Origin: Paraburkholderia panacisoli
GTDB lineage: Bacteria; Pseudomonadota; Gammaproteobacteria; Burkholderiales; Burkholderiaceae
NCBI RefSeq assembly: GCF_008369935.1
Contig: NZ_VTUZ01000006.1
Span: 62,001 to 126,000 of the forward strand
Reading direction: 5' to 3'
Length of the DNA stretch: 64,000 bases
A model generated the notes under the pieces. That model did no database searches and was not told where the DNA came from. It worked only from the letters and a program-made list of their open reading frames with translations. The translations under genes were made by a program, and so were the position numbers. Positions 25,675 to 34,869 of the stretch are shown in pieces. Each line of letters opens with the position of its first letter. The first letter of the stretch is position 1.

Positions 25675-27634
25675 AGCGAACCTCGTGCAGCTCGGCGGTC
25701 GAACGCGCTGAGAGTGCCGACAGCAAGCCCGGGACGTCGTCGTCGTGCGGCACGAAAGGTGAGTTGTCGCGCGGAATGCAGAAGGCGCTCTTGATCAAAA
25801 ATTTCCTGGTCCCGACGTACAGGTTCTCCGGCACCTTCTGCCCGGTCGACACGTAGTGCACCGGCAGCTTGTAGCGGATCACCGTGTCGAGCACGCCGCC
25901 CAGATTGGTCGCTTCGTCGAGCTTGGTGAGGATGCAGCCGGCGAGCGGCTGCTGATCCGGCGCGCGCTGATAGGCCTGCACGACTTCGTTGAGCGTATCG
26001 CCGTGACTCGTCGCGTTGAGCAGCAGCAGGCGCTGCACCGGCTGACCGGCACGGCACAGCATCGCGATCTGATCGGACACGAGGCGGTCGCGCTGGCTCA
26101 TGCCGATCGTGTCGATCAGCACGATGTGCTTGTTGCGCAGTTCGGAAAGCGCGAGCTGCAGGTCGGCGCCGTCTTTCACCGCGTGAACCGACACGCCGAG
26201 AATTTTGCCGAAAATGCGCAGTTGCTCGTGGCCGCCGATCCGGTAACTGTCGGTGGTGAGCAGCGCGACCTTGCTGGCGCCAAAGCGCATTACGCAGCGC
26301 GCGGCGAGCTTCGCGGTGGTGGTCGTCTTGCCGACGCCCGTCGGGCCCATCAGCGCGAACACACCGCCGCGCTCCATCAGCGCGTCTTCGTCTTCCATCA
26401 CCGGCAGGTTCGATTCGAGGACCGAGCGCACCCAGTCCATCCCGCCGTCCATCGTGTCGATGTCATCGGGCAGGTTGTCGATCATCATCTGCACGAGCTG
26501 CGCGGAAAAGCCCGCGGCGAACAGATGCTTGGTGAGCGCGGCGCGCGCCGGGTTGCGGCGTTGACGCTCGCCCCACAGCAAGCCGGCGAAGTGTTCTTCC
26601 ATCATCCCGCGCATCGACGACAGTTCGCTCATCACGGTGTCGTTGACGACCTGCTCCATGCGCGCCTTGATCGCCTCGGCGACCGACGCCGGCGTGCGGG
26701 TGTCGTCGCTGCCGGGCTGTGCCGGCGCGTTCTTCTGCGCGGTGCGGCGTGCGGCGACTTGCGCGGCTTCGCGGGCCCATTCGGGCGTCTCGGTCACGGG
26801 CGCGGCGGCGGCCGGCTGCGCAGCGGGTCTGGCGACTTCGACGGCGGCGCCGAGTCCCTTGGCGGTGGCGACGGACGGCGTCATTGCGGCGGGGCGTGCG
26901 CTGTATTCGCCTTGCTCTTCCGGCTGTTCGGCGGCGATGCGGCGCGCGTGGTCGATCAGCCACGGGTTCGATTCGGCCATGGTGCGCGGCGCGGCGGTCT
27001 CGGCCTTCTGGTCGGCGGGCGTGACGGGCACGCCGGCGGCTTTGAGCAGATCGGCGCGAATGTCTTCGGACAGACGCGCCGCCGCTGCACGCGCGCTCGG
27101 GCCTGCGGGGGTCGGCTGGGCAACCGCCTGCACGACGGGTTGATGAGCTTGCTGGCCGACGGCCGGCACGGGGTTCGCTGCGGCGCCCGGCAAGGCCGTC
27201 GTCGGTGCGGCCGCGGCCGTTGCCTCGCGCATCGCTTTCGGCGCCACGGCTTTGAGCGCGGTCGATGCTCCATCGACAGGCACGCTCGCGGACATCGTTT
27301 CGGCACCCGCTTCCGGGCTCGCGCCGAACACCGACGAGAACACATCGGGCATGCCGCTCGCGTACGGATTCGCCTGTAGTGCCGTCAGTGCGCGCGGTGC
27401 GGCGAGGGGCGGCTGTCCAGCATTCGAACCCGTCGGCGCGGCCAGTGCCGCGCTTGCGCGCTCGCGAGCCTTGGGCGTGATGGCGGCGAGATCGCTGTCG
27501 GCCAGCGCGACGATCTCGACGCTGCCGTCGTCCATCGTGCGATTGGACAACACGACTGCATCCGGGCCAAGCGCTTCACGAACCAGACGCAGAGCATCGC
27601 GACTGGTGGCACCGACAAATTTACGAATGTTCAA
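25667..27634 (-). CDS. flhF: Flagellar SRP-like GTPase FlhF
   Basis: 655 aa; FlhF proteins are usually 360-500 aa. The N-terminal B domain is normal (MNIRKFVGATSRDALRLVRE). A long Ala/Pro-rich disordered insert of about 200 residues follows. The SRP NG domain fills about 300-655: G1 MGPTGVGKTTTT near 429-440, G2 region TTDSYRIGGHEQLRIFG, G3 DTIGMSQRD, and G4 TKLD. FlhF places flagella at the pole or controls number. It follows a shared upstream motif and is coupled to flhG. Confidence 0.94.
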   Translation of the reverse strand: MNIRKFVGATSRDALRLVREALGPDAVVLSNRTMDDGSVEIVALADSDLAAITPKARERASAALAAPTGSNAGQPPLAAPRALTALQANPYASGMPDVFSSVFGASPEAGAETMSASVPVDGASTALKAVAPKAMREATAAAAPTTALPGAAANPVPAVGQQAHQPVVQAVAQPTPAGPSARAAAARLSEDIRADLLKAAGVPVTPADQKAETAAPRTMAESNPWLIDHARRIAAEQPEEQGEYSARPAAMTPSVATAKGLGAAVEVARPAAQPAAAAPVTETPEWAREAAQVAARRTAQKNAPAQPGSDDTRTPASVAEAIKARMEQVVNDTVMSELSSMRGMMEEHFAGLLWGERQRRNPARAALTKHLFAAGFSAQLVQMMIDNLPDDIDTMDGGMDWVRSVLESNLPVMEDEDALMERGGVFALMGPTGVGKTTTTAKLAARCVMRFGASKVALLTTDSYRIGGHEQLRIFGKILGVSVHAVKDGADLQLALSELRNKHIVLIDTIGMSQRDRLVSDQIAMLCRAGQPVQRLLLLNATSHGDTLNEVVQAYQRAPDQQPLAGCILTKLDEATNLGGVLDTVIRYKLPVHYVSTGQKVPENLYVGTRKFLIKSAFCIPRDNSPFVPHDDDVPGLLSALSARSTAELHEVRFG

Positions 27635-27713
27635 GCTGGACCCCCAATGAGGTATACGGACTGACGAACCGGCAACACACCGCTTCCCATTGAGATCAAT
27701 TATTGCGAAAGCT

Positions 27714-27755
27714 GTCGAGCGACGATCGATGGATAAAGACCGTTAAAGGTAGGCA
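27714..27755 (-). promoter_or_regulatory. Shared flagellar upstream motif, flhF copy
   Basis: Minus strand: CTACCTTTAACGG, then CTTTATCCAT, then CGATCGTCGCTCGAC. It lines up with the flhB and flgB copies with the same block order. It is 80 bases from the flhF start codon. Confidence 0.5.
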
Positions 27756-27892
27756 ATTCGCGCGATGGAAAAGCGGCCGATAGGACGCGCACGCGGGTTT
27801 CGAACGGGGCGCCGAGCGGGGCCGCGCGGCGCTTTCGGCGGCATCGGGCGTATGCGCCGGACCGCGCAAGCCGATGCGAAGTAAGGCGTCGA

Positions 27893-27923
27893 AATGAAAA
27901 CCGGCGCCCAAAGTGGCGCCGGT
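27893..27923 (-). terminator. Terminator after flhA
   Basis: Arms ACCGGCGCC (27900-27908) and GGCGCCGGT (27915-27923) are perfect with a 6-base loop. On the minus strand the stem is followed by TTTTCATTTC, an acceptable T-rich tail. It lies about 75 bases after the flhA stop. Confidence 0.85.
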
Positions 27924-27998
27924 AATCGTCGCAATGACGAGTTGCGCGTTGCGGGCTGCGCGTTGCGAGTTCTGCGCCGCAACTGCCCATGCCGCGCG

Positions 27999-30101
27999 TC
28001 AGCCGTGCGCGCCGATCAGATTCACCACCTTGACGTTGCGCGTATCGGGCACTTCCGCGTACGAGAGCACCTTCAACTGCGGCAGGCTGCGGCGCAGGAA
28101 GCGCGCGAGCATCGGCCGCAATGCGTGCTGCACCAGCAGCACCGGCGCGAGGCCGAGGTTCTGCTGACGCATCATCGCCTTCTGCGTTTCGTTCAGCAGC
28201 GTGTTCGCGAGCCCCGGCTCCAGCCCCGGGTTCGGGCCGGTCGCGAGCGCCTGCGACAACACCCGCTCCAGATTCGAATCGAGGCCCATCACCTGCATGT
28301 CGCCGGTGCCGGGGAACCACTGCTGCGTAATCGCGCGGCCCAGCGCGAGGCGCACGGCGGCGGTGAGATCGTGGGCGTCGGTGATCTTCGGCGTGTGTTC
28401 GGACAGCGCTTCGAGAATCGTGCGCAGGTCGCGGATCGGCACGCCTTCTTCCAGCAGGTTTTGCAGCACCTTTTGCAGCGTGGTGAGCGGCAGCGTCTTC
28501 GGCACCAGATCGTCGACCAGCGACGGCGTGTCTTTCTGCATCCGTTCGAGCAGCGCCTGCACTTCGCGGCGGCCGAGCAGCTCCGACGCGTGCGTCACCA
28601 CGAGGTGATTCAGATGCGTCGCGACCACCGTGCTCGAATCGACCACCGTGTAGCCATACACCTGCGCCTGTTCGCGCAGATTCGTGTCGATCCAGATGGC
28701 CGGCAGCCCGAACGCCGGGTCTTGCGTCGGCGTGCCCGGCAGCGCGGCCGAGACCTGGCCAGGATTGATCGCCAGCCATTGCCCCGGATACGCTTCGCCC
28801 GTACCCACCTCGACGCCCTTGAGCGCGATGCGATAGCCGTTCGGCCGCAATTCGAGGTTGTCGCGGATATGAATGACGGGCGGCAGGAAGCCAATTTCCT
28901 GCGCGAACTTCTTGCGGATGCTCTTGATCCGCTTGAGCAGTTCGCCGTCCGAGTTCTTGTCGACGAGCGGAATCAGCCGGTAGCCGACTTCGAGGCCAAG
29001 CGCGTCGATCATCGTTACGTCGTCCCAGCTCGCCTCGGTGTTCTCGGCCGGGGTCATCGCGGCCGGCGCGACATCGACGAGCGCCGTGCTGGTCTTGCGT
29101 TCCTCGGCGCGCTTTTTCATCGTGCGGCCGAGCTGGATCAGACCGCCGCCGAGCAACAGAAATGCGAAGTGCGGCATGCCCGGAATCAGGCCCATCAGCA
29201 CGAGAATGCAGCCGGTGATCATCAGCACGCGCGGATTCGTGAACAGCTGGCCGGTAAGCTGGGTGCCGATGTCCTCGTTGGTCGCGACGCGCGACACGAT
29301 CACGCCCGCTGCGGTCGAAATCACCAGCGACGGAATCTGCGCGACGAGGCCGTCGCCGATCGTCAGCAGCGTGTAGTTCTTGCCCGCCGCCGCGAAGTCC
29401 ATATTGTGCTGAACCATCCCGACGATCAGCCCGCCGACGATGTTGATCACCATGATCAGCAGACCGGCGATCGCATCGCCGCGCACGAACTTGCTCGCGC
29501 CGTCCATCGAGCCGTAGAACTCGGCTTCCTGCGAGACTTCCGCACGCCGCTTCCTGGCCTGCTCTTCGTTGATGAGGCCGGCGTTCAGATCGGCGTCGAT
29601 CGCCATCTGCTTGCCCGGCATCGCGTCGAGCGTGAAGCGCGCGGACACTTCCGCGATCCGCCCCGCGCCCTTGGTGATCACCATGAAGTTGATCACCATC
29701 AGGATGATGAAGACGACGATACCAACCGCGAAGTTGCCGCCCACGAGGAAGTGGCCGAACGACTCGATCACCTGGCCGGCCGCGTCCGGGCCGGTATGGC
29801 CTTCGAGCAGCACGACCCGCGTGGACGCCACGTTCAGCGACAGGCGCAGCAGCGTCGAGAACAGCAGCACGCTCGGGAACGCGGCGAAGTCGAGCGGCTT
29901 CATCGTGTACATGCTGACGAGCAGCACCATCACCGAGAGCGCGATGTTGAAGGTGAACAGCAGGTCCAGCAGGAACGGCGGCAACGGCAGAATCATCATG
30001 CCGAGGATCATGCAGATCAGCACCGGGCCGGCGAGGGCGCGCAAATTGGTGCTGCTCAGGGCATCCGGCCGTCGGGCGAGGAAACCGGCGCGAGCGTTCA
30101 T
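27999..30101 (-). CDS. flhA: Flagellar export gate protein FlhA
   Basis: 700 aa. The N-terminal half has about eight membrane helices including MILGMMILPLPPFLLDLLFT, and the FHIPEP family loop with GRIAEVSARFTLDAMPGKQM followed by AIDADLNAGLI. The C-terminal half is the cytoplasmic nonameric ring that docks chaperone-substrate complexes. FlhA couples proton flow to export. ATG 30101 overlaps the flhB stop (ATGA). Confidence 0.97.
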   Translation of the reverse strand: MNARAGFLARRPDALSSTNLRALAGPVLICMILGMMILPLPPFLLDLLFTFNIALSVMVLLVSMYTMKPLDFAAFPSVLLFSTLLRLSLNVASTRVVLLEGHTGPDAAGQVIESFGHFLVGGNFAVGIVVFIILMVINFMVITKGAGRIAEVSARFTLDAMPGKQMAIDADLNAGLINEEQARKRRAEVSQEAEFYGSMDGASKFVRGDAIAGLLIMVINIVGGLIVGMVQHNMDFAAAGKNYTLLTIGDGLVAQIPSLVISTAAGVIVSRVATNEDIGTQLTGQLFTNPRVLMITGCILVLMGLIPGMPHFAFLLLGGGLIQLGRTMKKRAEERKTSTALVDVAPAAMTPAENTEASWDDVTMIDALGLEVGYRLIPLVDKNSDGELLKRIKSIRKKFAQEIGFLPPVIHIRDNLELRPNGYRIALKGVEVGTGEAYPGQWLAINPGQVSAALPGTPTQDPAFGLPAIWIDTNLREQAQVYGYTVVDSSTVVATHLNHLVVTHASELLGRREVQALLERMQKDTPSLVDDLVPKTLPLTTLQKVLQNLLEEGVPIRDLRTILEALSEHTPKITDAHDLTAAVRLALGRAITQQWFPGTGDMQVMGLDSNLERVLSQALATGPNPGLEPGLANTLLNETQKAMMRQQNLGLAPVLLVQHALRPMLARFLRRSLPQLKVLSYAEVPDTRNVKVVNLIGAHG

Positions 30102-31318
30102 GCGGAGGCTCCTGGAGCGTCGTCGTTAGCGGGGTTGTCGGGGTTGAGTACGTCGGCGACTTCCTGATCGGCTTCTTCATCCGATACGCCGCCTTTGTCG
30201 AGTTCCGCCGGCACGTCGAGCTCGGTCGGTGCGACCGGCACGACGCCGCCTTCGGTTTTGAAGCGTCGCAACTGATACACCCACGCGAGCACCTCGGCGA
30301 CCGCGCCATACAGCGGGCCGGGAATCTCGCGGTTCAGATCGACGTTGTGATACAGCGCGCGCGCGAGCGGCGGCGCTTCGAGCAGCGGCACGTTGTGCTC
30401 GGCGGCCAGTTCGCGAATCCGCGCGGCCACCAGGTTCACGCCCTTGGCGACCACCTTCGGCGCGCGCATCTCGCCGTCGGTGTAGCGCAGCGCGACCGCA
30501 AAGTGCGTCGGGTTGGTCACCACCACGTCGGCCTTGGGCACCTCCGCCATCATCCGGCGACGCGCAATGGCGCGCTGCTGCTGGCGAATCTTGCCCTTGA
30601 TGTGCGGATCGCCTTCGCTTTCGCGATGCTCGCGCTTCACTTCTTCCTTCGTCATGCGCAGCTTCTTGTGAAACTGCCACAGTTGGTACGGCACATCCAG
30701 CGCCGCCACCGCGAACATGCCGGCCACCGTCATCCCGCAGCACACGGCGATCAGATGCATGGAATTGGCTAGCGCGAGATTCAGCGGCTGGGTGGCGAGC
30801 GCAAGAATTTCTTCACGGCGATTCCAGATCGCCGTGCCGCCGATGATCCCCACCACCAGCGTCTTCGCAAGCGACATGCCGAGCTGGATCGGCCCGTTGA
30901 TCGAAAACATCCGGCCGAAACCTGCAATCGGGTTGAGCCGGCTGAACTTCGCCTCGAACCCTTTCGCCGACAGTTGCCAGCCGCCCAGCGCCAGCGGCGC
31001 GAGCAGCGCGGCGAGTCCGGTGAAGCCGAGTACCGGCAGCAGCGCGTACAGGCCTTCGCGGCTCGCGGCGCCCGCGCCGATCAGCATCCGGCGGGTCTCG
31101 AAACTGCTGGCGTGGTCGAACGTGAGCGACGCACGCAGCATGTTCTGCAAATGCTCGCCGATACTGCCGGACATCCCCCACGCGCCGTAGAACCCCGCCG
31201 CCAGCAGCGCGAACGTCGACAGTTCCCGCGAGCGCACGATCTGCCCTTCCTCGCGCGCCTTCTGCAGGCGCCGGGGAGTGGCTGATTCGGTTTTTTCGAG
31301 GTCGCTGTCCTCTGCCAC
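30098..31318 (-). CDS. flhB: Flagellar export switch protein FlhB
   Basis: 406 aa from GTG 31318 (VAEDSDLEKTESATPRRLQK), which has GGAGAG five bases before it; a longer frame upstream lacks support. Four membrane helices follow. The autocleavage site NPTH is at 269-272 in VVVTNPTHFAVALRYT. FlhB changes export specificity from rod/hook to filament substrates on signal from FliK. The C-terminal tail is long, acidic and Pro/Asp-rich. First gene of flhBA. Confidence 0.96.
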   Translation of the reverse strand: MAEDSDLEKTESATPRRLQKAREEGQIVRSRELSTFALLAAGFYGAWGMSGSIGEHLQNMLRASLTFDHASSFETRRMLIGAGAASREGLYALLPVLGFTGLAALLAPLALGGWQLSAKGFEAKFSRLNPIAGFGRMFSINGPIQLGMSLAKTLVVGIIGGTAIWNRREEILALATQPLNLALANSMHLIAVCCGMTVAGMFAVAALDVPYQLWQFHKKLRMTKEEVKREHRESEGDPHIKGKIRQQQRAIARRRMMAEVPKADVVVTNPTHFAVALRYTDGEMRAPKVVAKGVNLVAARIRELAAEHNVPLLEAPPLARALYHNVDLNREIPGPLYGAVAEVLAWVYQLRRFKTEGGVVPVAPTELDVPAELDKGGVSDEEADQEVADVLNPDNPANDDAPGASA

Positions 31319-31380
31319 ACAAGCTCTCCAGTCGGCCGAGGCACGGCGCCTCTTTCCAGTGAGAGCGATTATTCCCGCTC

Positions 31381-31425
31381 GACGCAAGCGGCGATCGGCG
31401 GATAAAGGCGGAGAAAGGGGGGTAT
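31381..31425 (-). promoter_or_regulatory. Shared flagellar upstream motif, flhB copy
   Basis: Minus strand: CCCCCCTTTCTCCG, CCTTTATCCG, then CCGATCGCCGCTTGCGTC. It begins 63 bases from the flhB start. See the flgB and flhF copies. Confidence 0.5.
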
Positions 31426-31441
31426 TTCGACGGATGAGTGC

Positions 31442-31474
31442 GAGACGCCCGCGCGTTTTGCGCGCGGGCGTCTC
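31442..31474 (-). terminator. Strong hairpin after the DUF3443 gene
   Basis: Arms GAGACGCCCGCGCG (31442-31455) and CGCGCGGGCGTCTC (31461-31474) pair over 14 bp with a 5-base loop. There is no T-run on the minus strand, so it may act as an RNA-stabilising end or Rho-assisted stop for the upstream lipoprotein gene, insulating flhB. Confidence 0.6.
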
Positions 31475-31504
31475 CGGCGTTGGCGTCGACCCTGGTGCGA
31501 CGCG

Positions 31505-32806
31505 TCAGAAGGCGACGAAAGGCGAAGCGCCGCCGGTCGAGGTTCTGTCGAAGCCGTAGAACACATGACGGCCATAGAAGAATGGCAGACCGAGGTCGAA
31601 GCTGCTGTTGCCGCCGATCTGTCCGGCAAGGTTGTTGAACGCGTAGTTGCTGACGTTGCCGAACAGCGTGGCCGCACTGAGAATGCCGATGTTCGCGTTC
31701 GTCGTCACCTTGTTCAAGCCGACCAGCGTAATCGAGCGGGTTTGCGCGGATGACGGGCAGTAGAAGCCGGTGAAATTACTGCCGCACTGTGCGAGCGAGC
31801 CATCGGTGAAGAAATAGGCGTTCGAGCCCGAATCGAGGAACGCCTGCACCGTCGTGCCGTTGAAGGTGCTGTTGTTGAGGTCGCCAAAGGGGTCGGTGGT
31901 GAAGACCTGCGCCCCGCCGAGCGCATTGTTCGTCTGTGTGTTGATCCCGAACACCAGCGTGCCGGTGGCCGACGCTGCGCCCCCGTTCGGCACCGGCTGC
32001 ATCTGCACGATCAAGCCGTTGTTGTCGGCCGCGAAGTTCGCCGCCGGATTGGCGACCTGCTGATTGAGCGGCACCGCGGTACGGGTACACGACGTTCCGC
32101 CCGGACACGCAAAGTAGTTGCTGTAGGTCTGGGCGGTCGCCGGGTTTGCGCAGGTCGCGCCGCAATCGGTCAGCGCGGTGCCGACGCCGAGTATGCCGTT
32201 GGCGCCGAGATCGCCGGCCGTGTTTTCCGGCGACCCGCCGCCGCAACCGCCCGCAGGCACCGTGCTCGCGTCCTTGTCGCCGATGATCTGCAGCGGGATG
32301 GCGGTTGTCGTGGTCTCGCCGCCGATCGCGATGGTCGCGGTGCGCACCGTGCCCCAGGTGAAGCCGTCGGCGAAGGTTGCGCACTCGGCGAGCTGCGCGT
32401 TGTTACTACCCACGGTGCTGGGCGGCAGCACGTTGAGCAGCGGCGCATTAAGCGCGGAGCTGACCACCCGCAGTCCGAACGAACCGGTGTCGAGCTGGAT
32501 GTTGTCGACGGTCTGGCAGATCGACGTCGAACCGGGCGCGCAAATTCTCACACTGACCGACGGAATGTTGATAACGCCGCTCAGGCCCCTGCCGACCGTG
32601 ATCGGCACGGTGTTCGCGGCGGTCGCGGCAATCGGCTGCTGGGTCGGGCTGGGCGGCAGCGAACCGCCGTTCAGGATGTTCGAATTGTTGTTGGAGCTGC
32701 CGCTGTCTCCGCCGCCACCGCACGCGGCGAGGGTTGCCAGCAGCGCGACGGCCAGCGCGGCGCGCAGCCGGTCTTTGAGATTCACACCAATATGGATGGG
32801 TCGCAT
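31505..32806 (-). CDS. DUF3443 family lipoprotein
   Basis: 433 aa from ATG 32806, chosen because AAGGA stands in front; an ATG five codons earlier overlaps the previous stop. The signal ends in a lipobox LAAC (Cys29), followed by Gly/Ser/Asn linker, so it is a lipoprotein. The body resembles a pepsin-like fold: QLDTGSFGLRVV early and FLDSGSNAYFF later carry the D-T/S-G pairs seen in aspartic proteases, as DUF3443 is known to suggest. Function is unknown. It is co-transcribed with the DUF2844 gene. Confidence 0.82.
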   Translation of the reverse strand: MRPIHIGVNLKDRLRAALAVALLATLAACGGGGDSGSSNNNSNILNGGSLPPSPTQQPIAATAANTVPITVGRGLSGVINIPSVSVRICAPGSTSICQTVDNIQLDTGSFGLRVVSSALNAPLLNVLPPSTVGSNNAQLAECATFADGFTWGTVRTATIAIGGETTTTAIPLQIIGDKDASTVPAGGCGGGSPENTAGDLGANGILGVGTALTDCGATCANPATAQTYSNYFACPGGTSCTRTAVPLNQQVANPAANFAADNNGLIVQMQPVPNGGAASATGTLVFGINTQTNNALGGAQVFTTDPFGDLNNSTFNGTTVQAFLDSGSNAYFFTDGSLAQCGSNFTGFYCPSSAQTRSITLVGLNKVTTNANIGILSAATLFGNVSNYAFNNLAGQIGGNSSFDLGLPFFYGRHVFYGFDRTSTGGASPFVAF

Positions 32807-32820
32807 GGTCGTCCTTGCCA

Positions 32821-33366
32821 TTACTGGATGTCGGAGCCGCTGACGCCGGCGGGCAGCGCGGACGGCAGCCACGCCTGGCCGCTGAACGCGCCCATATGGC
32901 CGCCGGAGCGCGCCACGAGACCGCTCTGATCGACGCTGACGGGGCCGTGGCCGCCGCCGCGTGCCGCGCGCGCGGCCTTCACGCCCGCCACGTATTGCGG
33001 GAAATAGCTGCCGAGCAGATCGTTCAGATCCGGCATTTGCGGGCCGCGCCACGCGATGCCGAACACGGCGCCGTCAGCGGCGAGATATTCGCGGACCACG
33101 GTACCGTTGCCGAGCGTGGTTTCACGCACGGTGTAGGACGCGGAAGCCGACGTGGAGGACGTGGCGCTCGATGCCGAGCGCATCACGCCCTGCGCGGAGT
33201 TGACCGCGCTTCCGGCAGGCTGGACGACGCGGGAAGAAACCGACGCGTCCGTGGGCGGCGTCATCGGGGCGCCGCCCAGGCCCGCGTGAGCGGGCTGCAC
33301 GGCGGACAACGAACAGAAAAAGGCTAGCGCCGAAACGATTCCGGCGCGGCGTACACGACTCCACAT
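32821..33366 (-). CDS. DUF2844 family exported protein
   Basis: 181 aa. A signal peptide (about 1-28, ending PAHA) precedes a Ser/Ala-rich region and the DUF2844 core TLGNGTVVREYLAADGAVFG then IAWRGPQMPDLNDLLGSYFP. It is periplasmic or surface-bound. Function is unknown. DUF2844 and DUF3443 genes are commonly adjacent in Burkholderiaceae, which suggests that they act together. Its stop codon overlaps the first possible start of the next gene. Confidence 0.82.
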   Translation of the reverse strand: MWSRVRRAGIVSALAFFCSLSAVQPAHAGLGGAPMTPPTDASVSSRVVQPAGSAVNSAQGVMRSASSATSSTSASASYTVRETTLGNGTVVREYLAADGAVFGIAWRGPQMPDLNDLLGSYFPQYVAGVKAARAARGGGHGPVSVDQSGLVARSGGHMGAFSGQAWLPSALPAGVSGSDIQ

Positions 33367-33700
33367 GACAATGCTCCTCCCGAACTATGGCCTGGCTCGC
33401 AAGGCGCGCGAACCGGCTGCGTGTACGCAGATGATACGGCACTGCTGCGGTCGCACTTGGGAAGGAGCCTCCTCACCGTGCCACCGGCCGGCGAATGCTC
33501 GTTGCCGGAGCGGGGTGCCGCTGCTCGAGTTCGTAGTATGCCTGTGGTTCGTGTCAGGAGACAGCAAGCGCACGCGCGGGCGTGGCTTGCCACACATCCG
33601 GGCCGCGCGCGGCGTCCGGATGGTCGTCTGATGAAACCGCGCGCGGATGGTGTGACACAGTTGCGCGCGGCGAGCTTACGCGACGAGGCGCCCGGCCGCG
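33367..33700. other. Gene-free stretch between cheZ and the DUF2844 gene
   Basis: 334 bases. It must hold the 3' end of the chemotaxis operon and the promoter of the DUF2844/DUF3443 pair, but I see no clear terminator or promoter. Confidence 0.45.
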
Positions 33701-34411
33701 TCAGAAGCCGAGGCTGGCGAGCAGATCGTCGACCTGCGACTGGTCCTGCATTACATCCGCCTTGCCTTCCGGATTGATCTGCGGACCGTTCAGCAGATGT
33801 TCGGGGCTGCCGGTCGGCGACACTTCGGCTGCCAGTGCCGCCGCGTTCGCCGCGAACTGCTCGCGCCGTTCGAGCGCGATGTTCTCGACCAGCACGCCGA
33901 GCAACTGCTGCTCGATCAGGTACACGACATCCGTGATCTTCTTGATGACCTGGCCGGTCAGATCCTGGAAGTCCTGCGCCAGCATGATCTCCATCAGCTG
34001 CGCATTGGTCGCGCTGGTCGCCTCGGGCACGCCGCGCAGGAAGGTGCGCGTGTCGTTCATCAGCGCGCGCACTTCCTCGCGCTCGATCGGCGCCGCGTAC
34101 CACTGCTCCCAGCGCGCGTCGAGTTCGCCCGCGTCCTTCTGCAACTGCTCCTGGACCGGCTTGGCGACATCGATCGCCGACAGCACGCGCTCGGCGGCCT
34201 GCTCGGTCATGTCCGCGATGTATTTCAGACGGTCGCGAGCATCGGGAACGGCTTCCGCCGCGCGCTCGACATGCTTGTCGAGCCCGAGCTCGCGCATCGA
34301 ATCGCGCAGCGTGCGCGTCAGTTGTCCGATGCGGGCGAGAATGCGGTCGGACGCGTGGTCACGGCTCTCGCTGACCGCTTCGGCGTCAGGCGCTTGGGTC
34401 GGCAGAGTCAC
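33701..34411 (-). CDS. cheZ: CheY-P phosphatase CheZ
   Basis: 236 aa from GTG 34411, with GGGAG before it. CheZ dephosphorylates CheY-P. The long helical hairpin carries the catalytic segment LAQDFQDLTGQVIKKITDVV with the conserved Gln (IMLAQDFQDLTGQ). The C-terminal peptide QSQVDDLLASLGF binds CheY. It starts one base after the cheY2 stop. Confidence 0.96.
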   Translation of the reverse strand: MTLPTQAPDAEAVSESRDHASDRILARIGQLTRTLRDSMRELGLDKHVERAAEAVPDARDRLKYIADMTEQAAERVLSAIDVAKPVQEQLQKDAGELDARWEQWYAAPIEREEVRALMNDTRTFLRGVPEATSATNAQLMEIMLAQDFQDLTGQVIKKITDVVYLIEQQLLGVLVENIALERREQFAANAAALAAEVSPTGSPEHLLNGPQINPEGKADVMQDQSQVDDLLASLGF

Positions 34412-34412
34412 G

Positions 34413-34808
34413 TCAGCTCCCGGCTTTCGCCATCTTCTCGAGAATCTTGTTGAGCTTCTCGTCGAGCGTCGCGGCGGTGAACGGCTTGACGACGTAACCG
34501 CTCGCGCCGGCCTGCGCCGCCGCGATGATGTTTTCCTTCTTCGATTCGGCCGTCACCATCAGCACCGGCAGATGCGTGAGGTGGGCGTCGGCGCGGATTT
34601 CCTTGAGCATTGCCAGACCGTCGAGGTTCGGCATGTTCCAGTCGGAGATCACGAAGTCGTAGGTGCCTCCGCGCAAACGTGCGAGACCGGCTTGGCCGTC
34701 TTCCGCTTCGTCGACGTTCGAGTAGCCCAGCTCCTTGAGCAGGTTGCGGACAATCCGGCGCATCGTCGGAAAGTCGTCAACCACCAGAATCTTCATTCCC
34801 TTATCCAT
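34413..34808 (-). CDS. cheY: Chemotaxis response regulator CheY (CheY2)
   Basis: 131 aa, a single receiver domain. Acidic pocket Asp11/Asp12, phospho-acceptor Asp56 in [11 protein letters not shown], Thr86 region VTAESK, and Lys108 in VVKPF are all present, closely like enteric CheY. It binds FliM to switch motor direction. It sits between cheB and cheZ, which makes it the motor-binding CheY of this set. Confidence 0.96.
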   Translation of the reverse strand: MDKGMKILVVDDFPTMRRIVRNLLKELGYSNVDEAEDGQAGLARLRGGTYDFVISDWNMPNLDGLAMLKEIRADAHLTHLPVLMVTAESKKENIIAAAQAGASGYVVKPFTAATLDEKLNKILEKMAKAGS

Positions 34809-34869
34809 GTCATTCCCTTTGCTTGTTCCATATTGCGGCGCTTGACCGCCTCAAACTATCCGGCCCGCA

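Larger units (their letters stand above)
27635..27998. other. Gene-free stretch between flhA and flhF
   Basis: 364 bases with the flhA terminator (27893-27923) and the flhF copy of the shared flagellar motif (27714-27755). It shows that flhF is transcribed separately from flhBA, at least in part. Confidence 0.6.

Noticed and set aside
27894..30167. Long plus-strand open frame opposite flhA
   Set aside because: Arg/His/Gln-rich composition typical of an antisense frame; flhA on the other strand is certain.
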